From assembly GCA_037102815.1 (NCBI GenBank), contig BTPP01000001.1, forward strand, positions 4,675,001-4,739,000: a stretch of 64,000 nt of DNA, read 5' to 3'. The notes under the pieces were generated by a model. The model was not told the origin of the DNA and did not search any database. It saw only the letters and a list, made by a program, of their open reading frames with translations. This document shows positions 24,161 through 35,520 of the stretch, one piece after another. The position numbers and the translations under genes are program-made. The DNA is from Neurospora intermedia (lineage: Eukaryota > Ascomycota > Sordariomycetes > Sordariales > Sordariaceae). Every line of letters begins with the position of its first letter. Position 1 is the first letter of the stretch.

Positions 24161-26788
24161 ATGTCGAATCTCCAAGTGCCCGGCGAGCAAGGAGAGGGCA
24201 AAGTGAGAGCTGTCTCAAACCCTTTGCCTGGACTTGCATCGCTAAACTTTCACAACAACCGAGGCGATGCTCAGCAGGACTACGAGGCGGCTCAAGCGTC
24301 TCGCGCAAACGCCACGCTCGACGAAATCGAGCAAAGAGGCATAGTGCCCGACGTCAATCTCGTTGAACGAGAACTCCTCAGGCCAAAATCAAGAATCAAG
24401 AAAGCCGGTTCTGATGCCCACAAGATCTTCTCTAGTCGCGCCGCACCCTCTCACACTCCTACTAGCAGCAGCGATGTCAATACCCTCGATCTCGGCCTTC
24501 GCGTCTACCCAAGCCACGAGGAGCTAGATGCAGTGGTCAACACGCTCTGGAGAGACTTCGCCAACGACAGTGGTTTGAACGGACTAAGCCACCAGCAGAT
24601 ACCTCTTCTTTATCAGCACTGGCATCAGCGTGCTCTCGCCATCAATGAGTCTGCCAAAGAATGGCAAGCTCTCAATGTGCCTTCACCGGCAGCGACGGAG
24701 CCCAGCGCGAGCACAAGCACCTTTGACCTCTTTGGCTCCTTAATGACCGACTTTGAGCTTCTTCTTGAAGTCTGCAAGCATCTGCGCCCCATCGACATCA
24801 TCAACCTCTACAGTATTTCAAAGACCTTCCATGATCTCGTCAACGCAAACCTCCAGAGCACCATCCTTCTTTGGACGGACCACATGGCGCCCACCTCGGC
24901 TCGTATCTTCTGCCACCAACTCTACTACCAATATTTCATCGATGACCCCTCCGGCAGAAATCCCAGTACTCACCGTGATATACGATATTTTAACCAGCCG
25001 CCTCCCAACCATGTCCTGTATCAGAACCAACATGGAGAAGGCCAAGCCGGTCCCGTCAACCCTCTTCCGCCCGCTGACCCGCAACACAATACCCGCAAGG
25101 TTCCGTCCTTGATCTGGTTCCAGATGGTTGTCGACCGAGAGATCAAAGTTCGCGACATCCTCGCCACCCTGAGCCGCCACGGCCACCGCACCCCTCACGA
25201 TACCCACAAGACCCTAAAGAAACTCTGGCTCCTGATGGACGTAGCCTCGTGCCGCGGCCGCGCCGTCCTGATTCACTCCCAGACGCTCTTCACCGACGAG
25301 GACCTCTACCGGGCCCGTCTCTTCTTCATCAAGCTCTACATGCTCTTCGCCGACCCCATCTTTGGGCCCAAGTCCACCGGGCTCGCCAAGCTGTTTCTCG
25401 GACAAAAGGGGTTCACGCCACTTTGGCAGTTCCTGCGACGCAAGAAGTATACCACCGAGGAAGAGATCGTGGAGATGAAGACGCGGTACGACGTCCGACC
25501 TACTCTTTTGCAGGTTCTCGACGGACACCCCATCAACGGCGTGCCGCCCAACGAGATGGGGAAGATGCATGTGGAAGGGTGGGGGCGCGGCGTCAGACAC
25601 TTGCTGCGCCCGGATCAGATGGTCAACTGGGAGGCGTACAAGCGAGGGCTGGCCCTGCACCTAAGGGCCGAGAGGATGATGCTTTACGGCCACGTGGACT
25701 TTAGCACGGGCCGGCCGCTGGTGCCGAGTCTGGATGAGCTGTACATGAGTGATGACGAGTTCGACCTGCCGGCCGACTCGAGCTGGAGGATTATGAAGCA
25801 TCGCAAAGCCCATGGCGGCTGTGGAAATGTCCCCTTTGAGAGAGGCATGTGGCAGCCTAAGCATGCAAGGAAGGCGAGATGGAAGACGTTGACGGAGGAA
25901 GAGAAGGAGGATATCTTGGCTGCGGAGGAAGAGGAGGTCAAGGAGGAAAAGAAGCTGCGATATGTGGAAGGTGATTTGGATGTGGCCCTCGCAGACTTGG
26001 AGGAGGCGTTGTATGATTATGCCGTGGAGAAGGAGGAGGGAAGTCACGAAGAGCATGGCATTGACGGACTGGAGTTCGACAGCCGCGTTCCGATGCCTGA
26101 TGATATCCTCCCTGGCGATGAGGAGGCAGACTTTGATGATGCCGACTGGGAGAACTGCGCAAGATACATGACTGGTCTAGATCGGTTACCCGACCAGTTG
26201 ACTCGCATCCGACAAGGCAAGGCTCACGGCCAGCTCAACAGGTCACTTATCATGGCCAAGCAGGTGTTCGACTGCAAGGCCAAGAGCAATGCGGAAGGCC
26301 AAGAGCAAGACGAAGCTTGGGCGCGTGCCACTGTTGACCAACTGCCCCTTTATATTGGCGGCGCGCCCGCTTACAGAAGGGGTTGTCCCATTGCTCCCCG
26401 AAACAACTCACCCGCGTCAAACCAGGCCTTCTTCAATGCCCATAATGGCAATCATGACTGGGTGCAGCCGGTATACCCAGCCCAAGCCGAAATACCAGAC
26501 GTTCGAGCTGAGTATCTTCTCAAAGCCGCCGTCGCGCTCCACAAAGCCCGGCTTGACACCGGCGATCTTGACCCCGCCACCGACGCTATGCCCGACGACG
26601 AAGTCGCAGAGTTAGAGGATGAGCAGATCACTGTACAGATTGAGAAGAGTGTCAATTACGGTTGGATGTTACACATGCCGCGCACACAGCCCGATAGCGA
26701 AGGTGCTCGTGATAGTTCACCAGATTACGACGAACACAGTGGCAACCATTTCACCAGCGAAGTACCAGAACCCATTGACATGGACATC

Positions 26789-26820
<32 letters not shown>

Positions 26821-27304
26821 CGATGACGATGCCGACGACGATGCCGATGCCGACGATGATGACAACGACGACTTCAAAGACCTCTTCACCAGCGACTTCA
26901 ATGACTTCATCACCAGCCCCAACTTTGGTGTGTTTCACGAATCTAACAACACAGGCCCTAACAACAACACTACTATCAACGAGCCCAGCGTCCTAAATCA
27001 ACAACACACTCTCAATCATCACAACCCATTCAATCCTCACAACCCCGACGTACCCTACCCCCACCAAATGTACCACTACAACCACGACCCGGATGAAGAG
27101 TTCGACTGGCGCGCCTGGCTCGATATGCAGCACCAAAACGACCTACTCAGCGAAGCAGCCAGACTGGACCAAGATTTGTTGAATGGTGCGCACGAAGCCG
27201 GGCCGGAGGAGCTGCGAAGGAGGGTGGAGAGTACGATCGAGCGGACTCAGGGGTATAAGAATCTTAGGGAGAGGTTTTTGAGGGGGTATTATCGGCAGTG
27301 GTAG
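24161..27304 (+). CDS. F-box domain protein with poly-Asp region
   Basis: A single open frame encodes 1047 residues. An F-box-like segment lies at about residues 193-240 ('MTDFELLLEVCKHLRPIDI', then 'NLYSISKTFHDL'). This fold usually binds Skp1 and makes the protein a substrate adaptor of an SCF ubiquitin ligase; that role is inferred. The middle part is globular and rich in Arg, Trp and Tyr. A Glu/Lys-rich helical stretch follows, then an acidic run of more than ten Asp (DNA about 26790-26870, GAC/GAT repeats) and an Asn/His-rich tail. I do not recognise the C-terminal substrate-binding part. No intron is needed. The start at 24161 (AACATG) is the first in frame. The gene is convergent with the next one. 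Confidence 0.8.
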
Positions 27305-27896
27305 TGCCCGTCAGTGGTTAGTGGCTGATCTGTATTTGTGAAGTTGGTAATTTGGTCACTTGGTGTGTAGTAGCCTAAGTAGTGGTTCGGTTTGGAATCT
27401 GTGTTAGTAGGGAGGAATTTAGTAGGGATGAATGATGGTAGGAAAGAGTGATGGAAGGAAAGAAAGGATATGGACTAATGGAAAAGTGGATGTTCGGTGT
27501 ATATGATCGCATCGATGCCCGGCGAGGTTGTTCCATGTTTGCGTGGGAGTTATGGCTGGCACCTGGTAACTAGGAGTTGAGCTTTGAGTTAGTCAAAACC
27601 TCGAAAGCCCGTTCTAAGAAATGCGTGTCATGGCTTTATTAACTCTAAATAGGTAGAATGAATTTCGTGCTTGAGGCTTTCAGCCACTTTTTCCCCTACT
27701 AACTCATGTTTCCAGAGCATATATATGCATCTTGAATTGCTCGCTCCCGCAACATCATAATTCGTTTATCATAATTTCGTGATGTCCAGCAGAGAAATCA
27801 GATAGCCACTCAAACCCTTACGCGTAACCCTGACTCCTTTGAAATAACATATACACCAAACAAAATTCCTTTCGTCCGTAGGAACCAACTATGATC
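27305..27896. other. Convergent intergenic region
   Basis: This is the 3' UTR space between the F-box gene and the minus-strand gene ending at 27897. It is moderately AT-rich, with no ORF of note, no RNA gene and no repeat that I can see. Confidence 0.5.
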
Positions 27897-28023
27897 TCAC
27901 CGAGACCTAAGGATCCGCCTCAGACTTCCTTCCGCATGACTGACCGTTCTACCAGGTTTAGTCAAGCCCGCACTCATCGTCGGCGTCACCTCCTCAGCCC
28001 CACTCCTCACAACCTGCTCTTGG

Positions 28024-28056
<33 letters not shown>

Positions 28057-29930
28057 CGTTGCGATCCAGCACCACCACTGCCCCCCTTCCAAGGGATCCA
28101 ACCATTCCAGCTTGCCCTGGTCGAAGAAGACGAAGAACCTGCCCAATACTCCTTCGTCCTCGAAGCCTGGTATGGCATATCACTGACAGAGCGCGTAAGA
28201 GTCGAGGGCCTGGTGACGATAGCGTTGTCGCTAGCGGCAAAGGGAGAGGCTGCGGTTCTTACTCCCAGATGGCTGTCGGATGTCTGCGGCAGGGCTGGCT
28301 CGCTGACTAGTGAGCAAGTGCTCTCGTACCGCTGGAGTTGTCCGGCACTGCTTCTGCTGTGATTGTCCATGACTGCTGTTGCGAAGGATGCGGATTTCTT
28401 CCTGGCCAGTTTAGCTGCTGCCGACGCCGTGGCAGCTTCCCCTGATCCTTGTTGGCCATCATCCATATCCAAGCCCTGGTCAGTCGCTGTATGCTCATTA
28501 TATTGATTGATAGTGGTAGCAGCGCTTGGTCCTGCATCGGCAGCAGAGAATCCCAAGTTACTATGCTGTCTGTCGATCCTTCCACGCACTTCGCCCGCTA
28601 TGTCAGCGGCTGGCTTTTTCGACGACCTGTCCTCTTCTGACGAGCGGCTGGAGGACATGATCGTCTCTAAAGTCCCGTAGGCAATGCTTTTGAGCCTCCT
28701 TCCTCCAGTCCCTGGCCCTCTCCGCCTCCTTCGGGCACCACCCTCCTCTTCATCAGGGATAATTGCCTGTAATGTAGGACCTGTTCTGGCACTTTGACTG
28801 GAATGGTAAGATCCATTCTCCCTCCTTCTCGACGCTGTGCCCGAGGAAGATGGCGCTAGTCCGCCCGCTGGAGAGACGAGGGAAGCACCTGAGCCGTGGG
28901 GTGCCATATGAACCTCGTACTGGTTACTCAGCGAGTAACGGGATCGTGCACATATCTCAGCAATACGGTCAAGGTCGGCTCCTATGTTATTGTCTCCACC
29001 CTGAGCCTGCAGGTCGGCCATGAAGCTCTTGAACGAAAAGGCATCCATTGGCGGCAGCTTCTTGGGTTTTCCATTCCTCGACTTTACAACGATCGGGCGA
29101 GACGATGTTGACCGTCGTTCCCATAGTAAAGGCAGAGAAGTGACGCCGTTCTCGGGCTGGTCTGATGTCGACATCTTGTTCTTCGCCTTTCTCCAGTTCA
29201 CATCCTGATTGTTGTGAGAGCGAGATCCTTCGCTTTGGTTGCTGGTCTCCGTACCAAAGTCGGTTTGTCCACCGCGAGGCCCGGCTTCGAGGTCCGGAGA
29301 TTCAGATCGAGGAACACGACTAGAGTCTGCAATACTACTAGCTCCCCGTCGGTACTGGGGTACGATAGAGGTGCGAGTCCTTACCAGAACGGGTTTCGAA
29401 TAGGTCCTACTTTCTGCGCCTGTGCTCTTGGCGTAGCGATGATTACTAGATGAGGCGGCCGGACATGTGTTTTCCAGTTTCTGCCGGGCCGAAGTATCAT
29501 CGAGAGGAAAAGGCTTTCCCTCGGCGATAGAGGGAATGACGGAGACTGCAGTCTGCGTAGACTGAAGAAAGAAGCGCGGAAATGCGACTGGGCTTGCGCC
29601 AGGCCGCTGTCTCTTCTTACGAGAGCGCCCACCAATAAGGAGGCCAGAGTCCGAAGAAGGCGACGTCTTGGACAGACGAGGAGGTAGAGGAGCTGCTGGA
29701 CGGGACAGAGGAGGTAGAGATGGAGAGGATGCGGGAAAGGAGGAAGAGGAAGCACGGGTTGGGTGAGACGGCGGAAGAGGACCTAGATGAGGTACCAAAA
29801 GGGGTAAAGAAGCCTGTGTGGCAAGCTGCTCCGGGATCACTGACCGGGCATCGTCCTCGTCGCGGAGCAGCGAGTTCGAAGTGTCGGCCGGGCCTTGGCG
29901 GATACCGTGTGGCTTGCTATATATGTGCAT
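27897..29930 (-). CDS. Uncharacterised Ser-rich protein with polyGln tract
   Basis: One open frame on the minus strand encodes 677 residues. Most of it is low-complexity Ser/Pro/Arg sequence, which suggests an intrinsically disordered protein. The only segment that looks folded is at about residues 295-350 ('DAFSFKSFMADLQAQGG', then 'DLDRIAEICARSRYSLSNQ'). I believe I have seen it as a conserved block in other Sordariomycete proteins of unknown function, but cannot name a domain. A run of ten Gln (CAG/CTG repeats near 28025-28055) lies close to the C-terminus, and basic clusters such as 'RRRRRGPG' could be nuclear localisation signals. The ATG at 29930 is used as the start; a further 5' exon cannot be excluded. 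Function unknown. Confidence 0.72.
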
Positions 29931-31653
29931 ATTATCCGCGAGGCATCAAACGAAACAGGATGGACGAGATGCGGGTGATAAGTATGACTAAGGTACGGAG
30001 GCGGGCAGGTCAGAAAGTACTGCAGCAGCGGAAGCGGAAGCAGAAGCAGAAGCAGAAGCAGGGAATCGCAGCGCAGCGAGTTAGTTGCAGCGAGTCGCAG
30101 CCGAGTGGAAGCAGCAGCAGAAGCATGCAAGTGTATCGTGGTCGCTGGTAGTTCGCGGGTTGCTTTCCTGGGAGGTCTAGGTAGGAAGGAGGTGGGCAGT
30201 AGGTATCTATGCTGGGATTGGACTGGGGCTGGAACTCCTTCCTTGCGATGTGGACGTGATGATGACTTGTCAACTCGGGTTGATGGGAAGGGAAAAGGCG
30301 TGGAAAAGGCGAGAAAGAGACCGACGGCGTGAACCCCAAGCAGCATGCGCACAGGTAAGTAATGAACAGCCAAGGTACAAAAGGTGCTCAGGATGAGACG
30401 GATGATCGACTCAACCACTCAGGACGACATTGATGGCTTCCAGCCTTCTGCGTGTCTCAGTCTTCGGATGGCCGGCTGTCAGACGTCAACGTGGGCAACT
30501 CGTGTTCGCTACTGCTTTTTCCATGGCTGCAGAAGGTCCGAAATAGCGACTTTTTGCGACCATCCAGGAAGGTGGTTTACCATGCTTTGCAACCTTTGTG
30601 CTTCCCTTGCCCAGTCCTATTTGGGTTGGTCTACACTACACTGTACCATCCATCCATTCGTTGTCGCCCATGTTGTTTGACATGCAGAGAATCCCGTCTG
30701 TGGAGTTTCGAGAAAGAGAAGAAGTGCAGCAACAAGTCCGAGTCTTGATTCGTCCTGGGGAAGGGTCGGTTGCGAGAAAAGATAAACTGTCGGTTGGCTG
30801 GCGAATGGGAGCAATCCAAGATGAGTGAAAGCGGCCGGGCAAGTGATGAAAAAGGATGCGTGCTGCGACTGCAAGAAGTCGTGGCTCTCTTTCCAACGAA
30901 AGGTCTCCCCGGCCGAAGCCATCAGGGGTGGGGTCCTCCGAATGGGAGTGGCTGAGACCCGGGGTGCTTGAGGGGTTGAGTGCGGGGTACAGTGGCCTTT
31001 CCGGGCCCACTGCCGTAGCCTGCTTGGGCTGGTGCGGGGCCATCTGGAGGACCCGCCCGGCCTGGGTGCCGTGGATTGGAGTTCGTTGCTGCTCCGGACC
31101 GCGGGGGTCCAGCCAGTGCGAGTCCGTGAGCCACCTCCGGCCTGCCAAGCAGTCATATATGCTTTAACCTTAATCAGACCATCACTCATTTGTAACCATT
31201 GTGGTTCTAATTCATATATAGAGCCTCGAACATATACGTCGGAATAACGGATGTCAGTCTTCAACGGTACAACAACCATGGAGTACCAAGCGACGAAAAC
31301 TAGGTAGGTATACTGTACATTAGCTAGTATCTCTCTGCCTACTACTTATGGCACACATCATAGGCATCAAGATAGTTCAAGTGGACCGTAACTCATCCGA
31401 CGACACAACAGATCAACCCGAGCACAAGTATCATAAATAGGTCTTATTAAGAAACTCGCGCCTAGCCTCCATCGACCCCCAAAAGCCTCGCAAGTCTCTC
31501 GGAAGACTCTGTCGGAATATCACTCTTTCGTTATCGAATACATTCATCGACTCGATCCGTCATTACACATCTCGACCCCAGTCAACGTGCTGGTCTCTCA
31601 TACTTCCATTCATTCCTCCCAGCGGCAACATCAAGGTGTCTTGCCGTGTTTAC
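29931..31653. other. Intergenic region, likely 5' UTR of the Ser-rich gene
   Basis: About 1.7 kb separates the Ser-rich gene from the Pmp3-family gene. It includes CAG/AGC-rich sequence near 30020-30120. A 220-codon minus-strand frame at 30617-31279 overlaps several other frames, lacks recognisable domains and is treated as chance. No RNA gene is seen. Confidence 0.4.
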
Positions 31654-32144
31654 CTACGAAGCGTTCGGCTGCACAATGGTACCATATCCATGTGGGTTCC
31701 CGCCGTTCTGGACATTATCGCTGTAGACGCCAGGAGCGCGGTCCGTGACGATGGAGCCTTGTCTTAACCGCTCCCGACGGTCGTAGTAGACATATTCGAG
31801 ATAGAAGGCATGAACGTGGCCAGGGATATAGCTGCGTCGGGTTTTCACAGAGGTCAGTGCGGTGCTCTACGGTAGTGCTGGAGGATCTGTAAACATCAAT
31901 CTGGAAGGTATCCATATAAACGTACCCCAACAAAGTCAGGCAGATGTTGATTAAGAGGTCTGCCCCACAGCCGGCGATGGCAAACACGCCGATCGGAGGA
32001 CCTGTAATCTCTTTGGTCAGTACACTGGAGGTAAATATCTGGGGCTGCAAGACGCCATTCGAAGTGAACGAGCGAAGCGGGGCCTCTTGGAACCGTACAG
32101 AAAATGGTCACGATGACCAGGAAAATTGCTGAGGCCACTCCCAT
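31654..32144 (-). CDS. Pmp3/UPF0057-family small membrane protein
   Basis: This gene is spliced from three short exons, 32144-32099, 32001-31926 and 31831-31654, giving 99 residues. Both introns begin GTACG and end CAG. The protein shows the complete Pmp3 signature: 'PPIGVF', then 'GCGADLLINICLTLLGYIPG', then 'HAFYLEY'. It consists of two hydrophobic helices (about residues 5-22 and 28-50) and a polar cytosolic tail of about 45 residues. Family members are plasma-membrane proteolipids that affect membrane potential and tolerance to salt and other stresses. The tail is longer than in yeast Pmp3 (55 residues) but typical of the longer fungal paralogues. The start codon directly follows 15 adenines on the coding strand, an unusual leader. 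The gene is divergent from the Nrp1-like gene. Confidence 0.88.
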
Positions 32145-35100
32145 TTTTTTTTTTTTTTTCCTGCTGGCCGGCCGAGAAACGTGATATGTGAAGAGGTTCT
32201 GAAGGGAGTTAACTGTGATGATTGAGTCTCTGACAACTGAAATCGTGAAAAGAGGAAGAACATGTGATTTTTCCCAGTTACTTGCGTTCAGCAATCAACA
32301 CACACCGCATCAGGCGATGACGTACTCCTCTGCTGACGGATGGCACGAAGCAGGAACCGTGCCGCACGGGCCATATCATGACACCTTCCCGTCTCTAGTG
32401 TTTATGTTCTTTCCTACCGACACTGTCCTTGTTCAATGGTTCCGAGTTATCCTTGTCTACTATAGTTATATGCAGGCCAGTGTGTCTGGGGGTAAGTGAA
32501 GGAAATATCAAAGTCTCATCAGTTCCACTTAGATCGATCGTTATGATGGGGCGACTTAGAGTCTGGACTTGGGTTAAGCCCCCCGAGAATAGCATGGAAT
32601 ATAGTCGCCCTCGAGCATCCGGGAGTTGTGGGATCATGCAGCATCCGCTGGGTACTAGATCTTACGATTCGGTAAGGTATCAAAGGCGGACCAGGGTACA
32701 GGAAACCTCAAGGCATTGCACACGGCCGTTCTCAAGATTCACGCTTCTCTGGGAAGCTCAGGGTTTTGTGTTGGATCTGGCCACGAATCGGAGGCGAAGT
32801 AGCCGGAGCATCGGCGTCCAAAAATCGGGGCCACGGCCGGCGGTGACCGGAGAAGATGGTCTGCAAATCCGGCATTTCCCAACACCGCCGACCGTTCCAA
32901 GTTTGTGCCGTTCCCTCGTCGATCCTAACCACCGTCATGCTTTGGGTGTTCCTTGTTGTTATACCACAAAAAGTAAAAGTAGGCAGTAATACTCATGTGT
33001 TGGAAGTATGACACGATGCCGCTTATGTATGCCTTCCGTAGCTACTGGAACGAGTACAAGGCAACCCAGTGCTCACTCAACAGAGACTCACAGTACTCCA
33101 AAAGCAGAGTAGTAAGTCTAGGTGTAAGACTAAGTGTCTTGATGAAATGTAAGGGGAACATGAGGGATCAGCTGTAGCTGTCGTGCGTGGAAGCTGTGCG
33201 ATGTAAATAGAAGTCTAGCCTTATGGACTGGCATTGTTGGGGGTGGTGGTCTTTTTCAGTAAGTCGAAGTCAAAGTAAGGAATGCGAGTTGTTGTGCTGT
33301 CTCAGAAGTAATGCTGAACAAGTCGATTTTAGTACATTGAACGTCGAATTCGCGTATTTAGATGAACACGCTGGAGATTGTATATTGGGCAAGGTAGCCG
33401 GCAAGGTAGCCCGGTAGATATGTAGCAGGCTCACTCGAGTTCAATTCGTCGCTGATTGAACGGCAGTGCATCTCAGTCTTTGCTGAATATAAAATGGCGT
33501 GGATGTGTTCCTGATTGTCGAGAGGGCGAGGTCGAGCAATCAAAATGGAGGAGGTTGAAGAGCTCGTGATATTTGAGGCTTTGCATGACAGCTCGTTTTG
33601 GTGCCCCAATCAGTTCAATCGGTCAGCTCTTTCTGTGAGCTCGAATTGACGAGTCATCCGGTCCGTTTCCCATCGGTTGATTGCTGTGCAGAAATGAGCT
33701 CTGTTCCTTCCCGTTGGTTGACGTTGCAAGCTGGTCTGCTCGAGGTCGCCACCGGTTAGGCAGGTGGGATCACTCATCAAGATATGGATATGGTGGTTAT
33801 AGACGGGAGGTACTGTCAGCCCAAGGAACCTCAAGTTTCTAAAACATTGAGGCTTTTTTGGTGGTCTTTGACTAAGGTACCTTACCTCTATTGTCATCAG
33901 CAATCAGGTTGTGTTGGAGATAGTGGGACGGAGGGAAGAAGCCTCGAGGTTAAATTGGAAAGGACGTGCAGGTAGTTTTCATACAAGTTTGCCATGTAAA
34001 TGCGGAGTACCGGGTACTTCACTCATAAGCACGTTGCTCACTGTACGAGGTGATGCGGAAGGTATGGAAAACCTCCGGAGATATTAAGTGGATTTCTTCC
34101 ACCTTCTCTGAATAAGACGGGCCTTGAACTGTTGACGATTTCCCTTGTCTTCAACTGAGTGCTGCGGCCGTGCGTACCTCTAGGTACCACCGACGAAGTG
34201 CTTGATGGAAAAATATGTTGAGAGGAGAAGTTCCCGTTCATGGCCTGTCACAGCGCCGTCCACAACGAGTCGATCCTCTATCCGTAACCTGGAGTGCAGC
34301 GATGGACTCTTACAATCGACCCTCGAGGAAATTTCCTTTTGATATCCTGACGGACCTTTCCCCTTTGCAACCCCACCCTTTTCATCCACTTCTACGGGTC
34401 TTCGGTCACTTCTGCTGCGACCTAAAAGGCACTCACGGCCCACTAGAACACTAACGTACTATATGGTTCCGAGTGCGGTCGTCTGTTAGTGACCTAATAG
34501 ATAGAATATCGGTATTCTGGCGGGGCCTTCTGTCATCTCAACGAAGAGTTCGAGGATTGCATACCTCGCTCGCTCGTTCGTTCCTTTTGCAATCCATATC
34601 GCGTTACATCTGGGTCGCTGTTTGTTGCCGTAATACTACCTATTCAACACGAGAGGGAAGCGAGCAATCGCACTTATTATTTCGATAGTTGTCTTGACCG
34701 GTCTGTTCGGCAGCCGTCGCCTTCGCTCCATTCACTCACCTTCCTTCAACCACTCACCACCTCCACTTCCGTCCCGCCCAACCTTATTGCGTGTGAAGTT
34801 CAGTCGCAGAAGTCAACCGAGTCAAGTCAACCTTGGCTGAACTTTTTCGCCCTGGGCACTCCGTGAGCGCCAAACGTGTGCCAATTTTTGCTGGGCTATT
34901 TTGCTATAGACCGTAGAGAAATTGCATAGGTGTTCCCGAATTTCGTTGGTCCAGTGTTAAGAAGATAACGGGCAATCGCTCTCACCTCCACTGTCACTGT
35001 CACTGAACGAAAAGCTGGGACCGAACTGGCACCAAATTAGCACCAAACCGCCCCCGGCACCACCAACTGGACCGACCTCGACTGGGGACGACCGGGGACG

Positions 35101-35520
35101 ACTGGGACCAGGTGGTGCTTGCGTCGGGTACTTAGGCTGGGTACTCCTAACCAGCTACCTCTACGCCAACGAAAAAAAAAGGTTTGGACTCCTCTGACAA
35201 GCGGAAGTCGACGAACGGGAAACGGTCAGTCAACCTGCTCCATCCACATCTGCCATTGCTAGACTAGGTCCGTCTTCCCACTGCCCCCGTCTCCCGACCT
35301 GCAACCATCCCCGACGACCCTCCCTCACCGTCGCCGAAAACTCTACCCTAAAATCCGGGACTGACCAAGCTGAATCGGAGCAGGCACCCACCCCTCTTGC
35401 CGACTCCTCGCTTCCATTGCATCCATCTCGGGGCGCACCTCATCGACGTCGGCCCATCCGCCTCCTTTACGCCCTTCTTCCCGTCCACTCCCCAGGCCCT
35501 CGGGTGCCTCCTCACCCGTC
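32145..35520. promoter_or_regulatory. Long divergent intergenic region
   Basis: This stretch of 3.4 kb lies between the Pmp3-family gene (-) and the Nrp1-like gene (+). The part next to 35520 (about 34700-35520) is C- and CT-rich, which fits a long 5' UTR and core promoter. A plus-strand frame at 32429-32989 and a minus-strand frame at 32732-32938 are open, but neither shows a domain, good context or splice partner. I see no RNA gene. Confidence 0.4.

Noticed and set aside
30617-31279. 220-codon minus-strand ORF
   Set aside because: It overlaps several other open frames, has Pro/Ser/Arg chance-like composition, and no splice or domain support.
32429-32989. 186-codon plus-strand ORF
   Set aside because: No domain, low-quality composition, and it lies in the long divergent promoter region.
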